From NCBI GenBank assembly GCA_035295745.1, contig DATGIL010000091.1, positions 15,902 to 79,901 of the forward strand: a stretch of DNA of 64,000 bases, read 5' to 3'. Below the pieces are notes generated by a model that saw nothing but the letters and a program-made list of their open reading frames with translations, had not been told where the DNA came from and made no database searches. Below are positions 7,302 through 15,455 of this stretch, piece by piece. Source of the stretch: JAIQFL01 sp035295745. GTDB taxonomy: Bacteria > Acidobacteriota > Terriglobia > Bryobacterales > Bryobacteraceae. How positions within the stretch are numbered: position 1 is the stretch's first letter; the number at the start of each line of letters is the position of its first letter. The position numbers and the translations under genes were made by a program.

Positions 7302-9731
7302 TCACTCGTATCGCAGGGCTTCGATCGGATCGATCGTGGCGGCGCGGCGAATGGGCGCCCAACAGGCGGCCAGCGCCACAATGCCGAACAGCAGCGCCAC
7401 GCCGGCGAACGTCACAGGATCCGTCGACTCGACGCCGAATAGGAACGTCCTGAGCACTCGCGCCAACAGTACGGCGGCCACAGCGCCGAACACGACACCG
7501 CCTGCGATCAGACGCAATCCCTCCGCGAATACCAGATTACGAATGTGTCTCCGTTCCGCGCCGATCGCCGCGCGAATCGCAATCTCGCGCCGCCGCGAGG
7601 CCACCGAGAGCGCCAGTACTCCGTAAATGCCGACCAGCGTCAGAATGCTCCCAACGGTCGCGAAGCCCACCAGCAACTGCGCGGCGAAGCTTCGAGACGC
7701 CAGCGAATCGTCGCGAATCTGGTCCATCGTCTTCACGTTTTCCACCGCGACCGTCGGATCCACCTCCCGCAACTCGCGCTGCACAGCCGCAATCATCGAC
7801 CGCGGATCCGCCGATGTCCGCACCACGAGGTGTTTCGAAAACGCCATCGCCTGCCAGAAACAGAGGTAAACTTCTGGCTCCGCCATCTTGGTCAAATCGC
7901 CGGTCCGGCTGTTCGCCACTACGCCGACGATCTCGTTGGACGGCCTCTGCCTCCCATTGCCCCAGATCTTCTTGCCGATCGGGTTGCTGTGCGGAAAATA
8001 GCGGTCAACCAGCGCTTGATTGACAATGGCCACGTACGGCGCTCCATTCTTATCGGAAGGCTGAAAGTCGCGTCCCAACGAAACCGGCTGCCCCAGCAAA
8101 TCGAAATATCCTGGAGTGACGGAGCGGAGCGGCACCTGGACCTTGTCGCTGGCTTTGCTCGCGGGAGGCTGACCTTCGATTTCGATCTCGCCAGGCCAAT
8201 CGTTACCCGTCAGGGGCACGCCCCACGCGAACGCGGCGTTCTGAACTCCGGGAATCGCCGAGACGCGGTTCAGAGCCTGATGATGAAATGCATACCGGTC
8301 TCCCTGCACGGCGGTCACCGTTGCCGTCAAGATGTGTCCCGTTCGAAATCCCGACTGCACCTTGGACAGATTCATCATGGTGCGAATTAGCAGTCCGCTG
8401 CCCACCAGAAGGGCTAAAGTCAGCGCGGTCTGGACCATGGTGACCCCTCGCAACAGTTGGCGCTCTCCGCGACCCGCGCTGCTCTTGGGACCGGCGCTCT
8501 TGAGCACGTTGACGGGATCCATACGCGAGGCGCGCAATGCCGGAAAGAGGCCGGCCAGTACCGCCGCCAGGATCGCGGTGCCGAGTCCCCATGCGAACAC
8601 CGGCCAACCCGTGGTGACCGCGTCCAGACGTGGGATGGCGTGCCCGCCAATCAGCTTGAACAATTTCACGACGCCAAGCGCAATACCAATTCCCAACATT
8701 CCGCCGGCGAGAGCCAGCAGAAAGCCCTCCGCGGAGACCTGCCGCAAAAGTCCGGCCCGCCCGATTCCCAGTGCGCTGCGAACCGCGTACTCCTGCTGAC
8801 GCTGCAGGCCTCGTACCAGAAGCAGCGCCGCCACATTCCCGCACGCAATCAATAGGACCAGTCCCGCCGCGCCGAGCAGCGGAAACAGAATTCCACGGCC
8901 CTCGCGATTCAGTTCGTCCGTCAGAGACATCAGCCGCGGCGTGTACCCTTCAAAATCGCGATCGCTCTCCGCTTCGCGGGACGCCAGGGCGGTCAACTCC
9001 GCCTGCGCCTGCGGCAACGTCACACGATCCTGCATTCGGCCCACGACGTCCCACTGGCGATCTTTCATTCGCTTGGGGTCGACGGTAGCTGGAAGCCAAA
9101 ATCCGACGGGCGCGTTCAAATCGTAATTGGGCTCCTGGGATGCGCCCGGCGAAGGAAGAAAACGCACGTGGGGCGGCATCACTCCAATCACCGTCGGCGG
9201 TGTGTCAAACCGGCTCATGCGGAGAGTCTGTCCGACGATGTTCGGATCTCCATTGAATTTCCGCTGCCAAAGCTCGTACCCCAGAATGATCACGGGCTTT
9301 GCGGCCGCGCCCACTTCGGAGTCGAGGAACGTACGGCCCAGCACCGGTTGGAGTCCCAGCACGCGAAAATAATCTTTGGTGACCCACATTCCTTCCATCG
9401 ATTCGCTGCCATCCGGGCGAACGAGGAAATTGAAACTCCAGCCGTAAGCCGCGATTGCTTCCATGTTTTGGGCGCGACTTTGCCAATCCATCCATTGGGT
9501 CGCGGGCCAACCGCCGGAGTTAGTCACGGGCTGCCCATCGGTTCGTGCCGGCGGTATCAATACGAGGCGAGCCGGATCGCGGTATGGGGGCGGGGTCAGC
9601 AGCACGCCTTCGATCAAACTGAAGACGGCGGAAGTCGCGCCGATGCCGAGCGCCAGCGTAAGCATGGCGATCGCAGTGAACCCGGGCTGCTTGAGCAGCA
9701 TCCGCAGACCTACACGCAAATCTCGCAGCAT
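7302..9731 (-). CDS. ABC transporter permease, FtsX/MacB type (acidobacterial ADOP group)
   Basis: An 809-residue permease with two FtsX/MacB halves. It starts with a first helix typical of the group (LRMLLKQPGFTAIAMLTLALGIG), then a large periplasmic MacB_PCD domain. Three helices follow around residues 280-400, then a second periplasmic domain and a terminal FtsX domain ending in RRAATIDPIEALRYE. The AIRAAIGAERRHI segment is the usual FtsX coupling motif. No ATPase gene is adjacent, as is common for these orphan permeases. The start has GAGGAG about 7 bases upstream. The transported substrate is unknown. Unlike the permease at 15456, it lacks the soluble N-terminal extension. Confidence 0.88.
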   Translation of the reverse strand: MLRDLRVGLRMLLKQPGFTAIAMLTLALGIGATSAVFSLIEGVLLTPPPYRDPARLVLIPPARTDGQPVTNSGGWPATQWMDWQSRAQNMEAIAAYGWSFNFLVRPDGSESMEGMWVTKDYFRVLGLQPVLGRTFLDSEVGAAAKPVIILGYELWQRKFNGDPNIVGQTLRMSRFDTPPTVIGVMPPHVRFLPSPGASQEPNYDLNAPVGFWLPATVDPKRMKDRQWDVVGRMQDRVTLPQAQAELTALASREAESDRDFEGYTPRLMSLTDELNREGRGILFPLLGAAGLVLLIACGNVAALLLVRGLQRQQEYAVRSALGIGRAGLLRQVSAEGFLLALAGGMLGIGIALGVVKLFKLIGGHAIPRLDAVTTGWPVFAWGLGTAILAAVLAGLFPALRASRMDPVNVLKSAGPKSSAGRGERQLLRGVTMVQTALTLALLVGSGLLIRTMMNLSKVQSGFRTGHILTATVTAVQGDRYAFHHQALNRVSAIPGVQNAAFAWGVPLTGNDWPGEIEIEGQPPASKASDKVQVPLRSVTPGYFDLLGQPVSLGRDFQPSDKNGAPYVAIVNQALVDRYFPHSNPIGKKIWGNGRQRPSNEIVGVVANSRTGDLTKMAEPEVYLCFWQAMAFSKHLVVRTSADPRSMIAAVQRELREVDPTVAVENVKTMDQIRDDSLASRSFAAQLLVGFATVGSILTLVGIYGVLALSVASRRREIAIRAAIGAERRHIRNLVFAEGLRLIAGGVVFGAVAAVLLARVLRTFLFGVESTDPVTFAGVALLFGIVALAACWAPIRRAATIDPIEALRYE

Positions 9732-10025
9732 TCACTTCTCCTCAGGCGGTAAATAGCTTGGACGTCCGAGCGCGGAAAAAGTTGTTCGGGCTGGAGATGA
9801 TCGGTGAACTGGAGACACTTCGGCTGGAAGATCGAGGTAAAAGTAAGACGTTGCAGCGGCCGGTCCCGCGAGATCATACCCCCTCCCCAGAAGGTATCGA
9901 TCCTGTTTCCGACAGCCCCAAGGCTGGGGCTGATAACGAGGCATTTAGAGTTGAAAATGTTTTGCGAATGGCTGTGACTGCAGTTGCACGGAGGACTCTT
10001 GGACGCGTAATCTCGTTCCAGGCCT

Positions 10026-10763
10026 ATGAACTCGGCAACACCAATCCTTTGGAAACGCACGGTAATTGCGCTGCTGTTGTTCGGCACCGCCTTCGGTTAT
10101 CTCGAAGCTGCCGTCGTCAGCTACTTGCGCGCCCTTCACGAGCCCGTGGTGCAGCGTTTGTATCCCGGGCGTGCCTCCGGCGATCTCTTTCCGCTGTTGA
10201 CCCTCGATCAGCTTCGCAGGGAGGCTCCCCAGCAGATTCAGACGCTGGCGATCGAACTGGGCAGGGAGGCCGCGACCATCGCCATGCTGGCAGCCATTGC
10301 GCTCGCGGTTGCGCGCAATTCCGGCCAATGGGCCGCGGCGTTTGTGATCGCGTTCGGAACCTGGGACATCACGTTTTACCTTTTTCTGAAGGTCCTGCTC
10401 GATTGGCCCGCTTCGATCTTCAGCTGGGACATTCTGTTTCTGGTCCCCGTACCCTGGGTCGGACCGGTGATCGCACCCGTGCTGGTCTCGCTGGCGATGA
10501 TCGCGGCTGGCCTGTGGCATCTGCGGCGGGAAGCCGAGGGCAACCCGGTACACATCGCCGCACTGGAGTGGGCCGGGATCCTTGCCGGTGCCATCGTAAT
10601 CGTCATCGGGTTTGCCATGGATTATCGCAATATCTTGTCGGGTGGGATGCCGAATCCATTCAACTGGGCAGTGTTCGGGCTGGGTCTGACGTTGGGGGCC
10701 GGTAGTTACGTGCGCGCCGCAATAGGCGCGAAACGTCTCGCAGCGCTTGAGGCCACCGCGTAG
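10026..10763 (+). CDS. Integral membrane protein of unknown function
   Basis: A 245-residue protein with about seven hydrophobic helices, for example VIALLLFGTAFGYLEAAVVS and AGAIVIVIGFAMDYRNILS, with a conserved-looking GTWDITFYLFLKVLLDWP in the middle. I do not recognise the family with certainty. The 294 bases upstream, back to the permease start, contain nothing I can identify. The 3' end of this gene (encoding SYVRAAIGAKRLAALEATA) is present twice more downstream as non-coding copies, at about 11045 and 11468. Confidence 0.7.
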   Translation: MNSATPILWKRTVIALLLFGTAFGYLEAAVVSYLRALHEPVVQRLYPGRASGDLFPLLTLDQLRREAPQQIQTLAIELGREAATIAMLAAIALAVARNSGQWAAAFVIAFGTWDITFYLFLKVLLDWPASIFSWDILFLVPVPWVGPVIAPVLVSLAMIAAGLWHLRREAEGNPVHIAALEWAGILAGAIVIVIGFAMDYRNILSGGMPNPFNWAVFGLGLTLGAGSYVRAAIGAKRLAALEATA

Positions 10764-11880
10764 CAGTGCGACGACGAAGGTCCGCGCGATACGCGCTCTT
10801 TGCGGTCGCGGCTCGTAACCTACCCAAATACGTTCGCGCGATGCGTGCTCTTGCGAACCACGCGCGTCAGCAAGCGTTGCCGCTGCCGAACGTTCAACGT
10901 AACTTCTTCGGTTGCCGATACGCACCTGTGGACGTGTAAGGATTCACCTCGCGCGCCATTGTTTCGGCATAGGCCTTCTTCACAAGCTCCGGAAAGTCCT
11001 GCAACATCGATGCGATCTTCGCCTGAATCGGCACCTTGGGAGCCTGTAGCTACCTGCGCTCATGGGCGCGAAACGTCTCGCAGCCCTCGAAGCGACCGCG
11101 TAGCAGTGCGACGACGAAGGTTTGGGTGACGCTCCCTCACGGTCGCGGCTCGTAACCTACCCAATTACTGTTCCCTGCGATATGTGATTGCGAGCCGCGC
11201 GCGTAAGCAAGCGATGCCTCATCGTATGTGGGGCAGGCGCTCCCGGATTCTTCACAGCTTCTCACACTCAGTTCCAGACTCAGATACTCAGCAAGCGTTG
11301 CCGCTGCCGAACGTTTCGACGTCACTTTTTCGGTTGCGGATACGCACCTGTGGACGTAGAAGGATTCACCTCGCGCGCCTTTGCTTCATCGTAGGCCTTC
11401 TTCACAGGCTCCGGAAAGTCCTGCAACATCGATGCGATCTTCGCCTGAATCCGCACCCTGGGAGCCTGTAGCTACGTGCGCGCCGCAAAAGGCGCGAAAC
11501 GTCTCGCGACGCTTGATGCGACCGCGTAGCAGTGCGACGACGAAGGCCTGGGTGACGCTCCCTCACGGTCGCGGCTCGTAAACCTACCCAATTACTGTTC
11601 CCTGCGATATGTGCTTGCGAGCCGCGCGCGTGAGCAAGCGTTGCCTCATCGTATGTGGGGCAGGCGCTCCCGGATTCTTCACAGCTTCTCACACTCAGTT
11701 ACTCATCAAGCGTTGCCGGAGCCGAACGTTCTACCTCACTTTTTCGGTTGCGGATACGCACCTGTGGACGTGGAAGGATTCACCTCGCGCGCCTTTGCTT
11801 CCGCGTAGGCCTTCCTCACAGGCTCCGGAAAGTCCTGCAACATGGTAGCGATCTTTGCCTGAATCTGCTGCACGATTTCG
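10701..11880. repeat. Threefold repeat of a convergent gene junction
   Basis: The unit joins the 3' end of the membrane protein gene to the 3' end of the sulfatase gene. The membrane-gene end (GTAGCTACGTGCGCGCC type) occurs at 10701, 11045 and 11468. The sulfatase end (CGGATACGCACCTGTGGACG type) occurs at about 10915, 11337 and 11751. Only the first membrane-gene end and the last sulfatase end belong to intact genes. Copies 2 and 3 are very similar; copy 1 lacks about 80 bases in the middle (ATCGTATGTGGGGCAGGCGC region). Tandem duplication followed by divergence explains this 970-base stretch, and no separate gene is seen in it. Confidence 0.85.
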
Positions 11881-13109
11881 GGATGCTCGGCCGCGACGTC
11901 ATAGCTCTCGTCGGGATCGTTCGCCAGATCGTATAGCTCCGGCTTCGGCAGCAGGTAGCTGTGTCGCCCGTCCGGCGGCGGGGGAGTATACGCCGCCGTA
12001 TTGTGTCGCGCGATGTGCAGTTTCCAGTTCATCGAGCGGGCGCACTGCAGATCCCAATTGTCGAAGTAGAGTAGCGGTGCACGATCGATGGATGGCCGGT
12101 CGCCGTGCAGCAGCGGCCAGATATCGATGCCGTCGAGCGGCTTGGCCGGCAATTCACATCCGCAAAGCTTTGCCACGGTAGGGAACACGTCCATCATCGA
12201 AGCTAATCCGTCCACCACGCGGCCCGCGGGAATCCTCCCCTTCCAGCGCGCAAGGAACGGCTCGCGGACGCCGCCTTCGTACGTCGTGTTCTTGCGGCCG
12301 CGAAGTTTGCCCGGGCTCCCCTGATACCACGGGCCGTTGTCGCTCGAGAACATCACCAGCGTGTTCCGTTCCAGACCGTTTTGCTTGAGCGCCTTCAGCA
12401 CCTCGCCGACGCTCCAGTCGATTTCCTCCACGACGTCACCATACAGCCCTTCCTTCGACTTGCCGCGGAATCGTTCGGAGGCGGCCAGTGGAATGTGCGG
12501 AAAGGTATGCGGCATGTACAGGAAGAAACGCGACCCCTTGGAGGCCGCGATGAATTTCATCGCTTCGTCCGTATACCGTCGCGTCAGCGTCTCCAGATTG
12601 GCGGTCTCTTCGACGACTTGCGTATTGTGCAACAGGACCCTGGGATTCATGTCGTTGCTGTACGGAATTCCAAAATACTCGTCGAATCCGCGACTCGTGG
12701 GCAGATACGCAACAGGCCGGCCCAAATGCCACTTACCGACGCACATCGTTTTATAGGAGCGCGCCTTCAGAGCCGATGCCAACGTGGTTTCGTCGAGATT
12801 CAACCCCTCTTGATCTTGCGGAGATAGCACTCTTGGGATGCCTACGCGAGTCGGATATCGGCCGGTCAGCAGGGCCGCGCGCGATGGGGAGCAAACCGGG
12901 TCGGCCGAGCAGAAATTCGTGAAACGGACACCCTCTGCCGCGAATCGATCCAGATTCGGCGTGTGAATTTTCGATCCGTAACTGCCCAGGTCGCCGAATC
13001 CCAGATCGTCGCAAAGGATGAAGAGGATGTTCGGAGCACGCGGCGTGGCGCCCGGCAATTGCGATCCGGCAGCCGCTGCTGCTGTGCCCAGAAAGTCGCG
13101 ACGCGTCAT
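11736..13109 (-). CDS. Sulfatase (arylsulfatase A type), exported
   Basis: A 457-residue sulfatase. The N-terminus MTRRDFLGTAAAAAG looks like a twin-arginine signal. The metal site begins with ILFILCDDLGFGDLGSYG. The formylglycine motif CSPSR is intact with Cys73, followed by AALLTGRYPTRVGI. FSSDNGPWYQGSPGKLRGRKN supplies further active-site residues. The family hydrolyses sulfate esters, often on polysaccharides, after an activating enzyme converts the cysteine; no activating enzyme is in the window. An ATG at 13109 is chosen because upstream codons in this frame come from the dispersed repeat. The last codons are duplicated at 10915 and 11337. Confidence 0.9.
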   Translation of the reverse strand: MTRRDFLGTAAAAAGSQLPGATPRAPNILFILCDDLGFGDLGSYGSKIHTPNLDRFAAEGVRFTNFCSADPVCSPSRAALLTGRYPTRVGIPRVLSPQDQEGLNLDETTLASALKARSYKTMCVGKWHLGRPVAYLPTSRGFDEYFGIPYSNDMNPRVLLHNTQVVEETANLETLTRRYTDEAMKFIAASKGSRFFLYMPHTFPHIPLAASERFRGKSKEGLYGDVVEEIDWSVGEVLKALKQNGLERNTLVMFSSDNGPWYQGSPGKLRGRKNTTYEGGVREPFLARWKGRIPAGRVVDGLASMMDVFPTVAKLCGCELPAKPLDGIDIWPLLHGDRPSIDRAPLLYFDNWDLQCARSMNWKLHIARHNTAAYTPPPPDGRHSYLLPKPELYDLANDPDESYDVAAEHPEIVQQIQAKIATMLQDFPEPVRKAYAEAKAREVNPSTSTGAYPQPKK

Positions 13110-13161
13110 GGTCTCTACGATAGTAAACCAACCGCCGGCGTGACGGTGACAGAATGAAAGT

Positions 13162-14064
13162 ATGCACTTGGCGGGGAGGTTCGGTGGACGGGCGAAAAGT
13201 CCCGGCAGGAGCGCCGAGACGGCAAACCGGAGTGTTTGCACCACCGCGCTGCTGCTTTTTCTTCCGATGGCATCGGCCTGGGCGCAAGCTCCGGATCCTT
13301 ACGAACTGGTGCGGCGCTCAGTCGCGCAGGACCAACTCGATTGGGTTCGTATGAAGGACTATACGTGGCAGGCCAGCTCCGTGGAAAAGCATCTCGATCC
13401 GCACGGGACCGTAAAATCCACCAAACGCGAAGCCTGGGAGACGGTGATGCTCGACGGGCAGCCGTTCCGTCGCACTACCGAGCGCGATGGCAAACCGCTG
13501 AGCCCGGAAGAGCAGCGCGACGAGCAGAAGAATTTCGACCGCGAGACGCGGCGCCTGGAGTCGGAAACCCCGCAGCAGAAAGAGCGGCGCATGCAGGAGG
13601 CGGAGCAGCGGCGCCGGCGGGAATTCGCGTTCCTCTCGGAAATTCCGGAGTTGTTCGATCTGCACTTCGAGGGCGAAAGCACTATCGATGGGCGGCCAGT
13701 GTGGATTGTGTCCGGGGGACCTCGGCCCGGCGCGAAAGCCAAGACCAGCGACGCGAAAATGCTGCTGAAAGTGCGCGGGAAGATGTGGATCGACAAAGCT
13801 ACCTGTCAGTGGGTGAGGGTAGAAGCGGAGACCACGGGCACTATCGCGTGGGGGTTGTTCCTCGCCCGCCTCAATCCCGGCGCGAAGATGACATTTGAAC
13901 AAACCGAAGTGACATCCGAGTTGTGGTTCCCCAAGCGCCTGCTTCTCAGCGGCAGCGGCCGCATCGGATTGATCAAGCGTCTCTCGCAAGACGAGGAGAT
14001 CGAGTGGCACAACTACCGCAAGTTTTCGGTGGATTCGAAAATCGTGACCGGCTCAGAGAAATAG
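13162..14064 (+). CDS. Exported protein of unknown function
   Basis: A 300-residue protein with a hydrophobic signal segment (TTALLLFLPMASAWAQA) at residues 27-43. The mature part has charged helices (EEQRDEQKNFDRETRRLESE) followed by a beta-rich region with WIVSGGPRPGAK, WIDKATCQWVRVEAE and SELWFPKRLLLSGSG. The layout recalls outer-membrane lipoprotein-sorting proteins, but I cannot assign a family. About 26 residues before the hydrophobic core are encoded by the dispersed repeat, so the 5' end was probably rebuilt by the repeat and the true start is uncertain. The 3' end overlaps the converging DUF445 gene by 12 bases. Confidence 0.65.
   Translation: MHLAGRFGGRAKSPGRSAETANRSVCTTALLLFLPMASAWAQAPDPYELVRRSVAQDQLDWVRMKDYTWQASSVEKHLDPHGTVKSTKREAWETVMLDGQPFRRTTERDGKPLSPEEQRDEQKNFDRETRRLESETPQQKERRMQEAEQRRRREFAFLSEIPELFDLHFEGESTIDGRPVWIVSGGPRPGAKAKTSDAKMLLKVRGKMWIDKATCQWVRVEAETTGTIAWGLFLARLNPGAKMTFEQTEVTSELWFPKRLLLSGSGRIGLIKRLSQDEEIEWHNYRKFSVDSKIVTGSEK
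13171..13244 (-). repeat. Two-hairpin repeat (copy 3, inverted)
   Basis: Read on the minus strand this copy gives GCAAACACTCCGGTTTGCCG, with the GCAAAC/GTTTGC stem kept, followed by a decayed second hairpin and then ACTTTTCGCCCGTCCACCG, which matches the flank of copy 2. It lies between the divergent sulfatase and DUF-like genes and overlaps the first codons of the latter. Confidence 0.6.
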
Positions 14065-15324
14065 CTTCGCGATTCCCAACAGCGCCCCCACCAGCCCTCC
14101 GACCACCGCGCCGTTGAGCCGGATGTATTGCAAATCGGCGCCTACCTTATCTTCGATCTGCGCCACCAGGTGCTCGTCGGAAAGCTTACTCAAGCTGCTT
14201 CGAACCATGATGCCAATCTGCTTATGCCGCGTCTCCACCAGTTCTGTAATCACTTCCCGGACCCATCCATCGAGCGTTTCCCGTGTCTCCGGATCTTTGC
14301 GGAAACGGCTTAACTGCTCCTGAAAGATGTGGTGTAGCAATTGGTCCAGATCGGAGCCCTCCTCCGCCAGCTCAGAGTCGATGGAATCGTGCAGACGATG
14401 AAGGGCCTTTTCGACGTACTCTCGGGTGTCTACACCTTCGGCGAGCGCACGCCGCACCTTGTCCATGCCTTCCACGGATTCGGGACGCCCCTCCGCCAGT
14501 CCGTCCGCATAATCCAACAGCATGCCATCCAGTCGGGCGCGCAGTGGATGCTCGGGATCGGCGCGGGCCTCCTGGGCCAGTTGTTCCAGCTTGCTGATCA
14601 ATCCGTCAACCATATTCGCCTTGCGAAACAGGCGAAGACTCTCGACGGCCTGCAGGGTCCATCCCTGGAAGAAGCCGCCTTCGCGGTATTCCTGAATGAT
14701 GTAGTCGACGAGTTTGCCCGCCATCTGCCGGAATTCTTTCGATTGCGTGGCTTCCTCCAGCCACTCCAGCACGGTCTCCCAAATGCCGTCATGGTCGCCT
14801 TCGCGAATCGCGTCACCGAGCCAGGCGCCAATCGGATTCGCCAGATCCGAGCTCTGCAATCGCTCTCGCAGCGCGCGTTCCAGGAGTTCGGAGACCTCCG
14901 GTCGATCCAGCCCGCTCGCCAGCTTCCGAAACAGACCACGCAGGAAGGAGATCACCCGATCGGCATCCGCCTCGTCCGAGAATCGTTCCAGCAGTTGCTC
15001 GGATGCGGAGAAGCGCTCCAGGTGCTCGCGGATAACGGCCGGCGAGAGCCAACGATTCTCCACCATGTCGGCAATCGCCGACACAATGCGCGTCCGGTTT
15101 TTGGCAATGATGTTGGTGTGCCGGCGGATGATCGGTAACGGTACGGTGCGAAAGAGAGCGGTCACCGCAAACCAGTCTGCAACGCCGCCAATGGTGGAAG
15201 CTTCGAATGCCTGAGCGATCACCTGCCACGCCGCTCCGCGGACCAAATGCAGCCGGAGCGCTGTTTCGACCGCAACCAGGCCCGTCACGGCGATGCACAG
15301 CGATACATTTCCTAAGCTCGGCAT
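14053..15324 (-). CDS. DUF445 family membrane protein
   Basis: A 423-residue protein of the DUF445 (YjiN-like) family. The N-terminal region has a membrane helix, then EASTIGGVADWFAVTALFRTVPLPIIRRHTNIIAKNR-type sequence (quoted in part: GGVADWFAVTALFR), the hallmark of the family. Long amphipathic helices follow, and the end VVGGLVGALLGIAKLFL is a second membrane helix, so the helical middle is probably held by both ends. The function is not established. The start at 15324 is favoured over 15378 because AGGGGAAG lies just upstream. It diverges from the ADOP permease gene at 15456. Confidence 0.85.
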   Translation of the reverse strand: MPSLGNVSLCIAVTGLVAVETALRLHLVRGAAWQVIAQAFEASTIGGVADWFAVTALFRTVPLPIIRRHTNIIAKNRTRIVSAIADMVENRWLSPAVIREHLERFSASEQLLERFSDEADADRVISFLRGLFRKLASGLDRPEVSELLERALRERLQSSDLANPIGAWLGDAIREGDHDGIWETVLEWLEEATQSKEFRQMAGKLVDYIIQEYREGGFFQGWTLQAVESLRLFRKANMVDGLISKLEQLAQEARADPEHPLRARLDGMLLDYADGLAEGRPESVEGMDKVRRALAEGVDTREYVEKALHRLHDSIDSELAEEGSDLDQLLHHIFQEQLSRFRKDPETRETLDGWVREVITELVETRHKQIGIMVRSSLSKLSDEHLVAQIEDKVGADLQYIRLNGAVVGGLVGALLGIAKLFL

Positions 15325-15397
15325 GGCTTCCCCTACCCGAATTCCATTGTGAACCATGCCTCGTGTGCCAGCCGCCACCCCGGGGGAGAGCTTCCTA

Positions 15398-15437
15398 TTG
15401 ACATTCTATACGGAAGCTCGTACGCTTCCTATAGAAT
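15398..15437 (+). promoter_or_regulatory. Candidate promoter overlapped by a large inverted repeat (operator)
   Basis: A perfect -35 hexamer TTGACA at 15398-15403 is followed, 17 bases later, by TACGCT, a weak -10. ATTCTATACGGAAGC at 15403-15417 and GCTTCCTATAGAAT at 15424-15437 are near-perfect inverted arms, differing by one base gap. A palindrome lying on the promoter is typical of a repressor site. PadR-type regulators often accompany such permeases in Acidobacteriota, but none is in this window. Confidence 0.6.
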
Positions 15438-15455
15438 TTCGATATGAGGTCGGCG

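Noticed and set aside
10750..11730. Repeated short frames that could be read as a CRISPR-like or coding array
   Set aside because: There are only three units of more than 340 bases, and they match the 3' ends of flanking genes; there are no short repeats with regular spacers.
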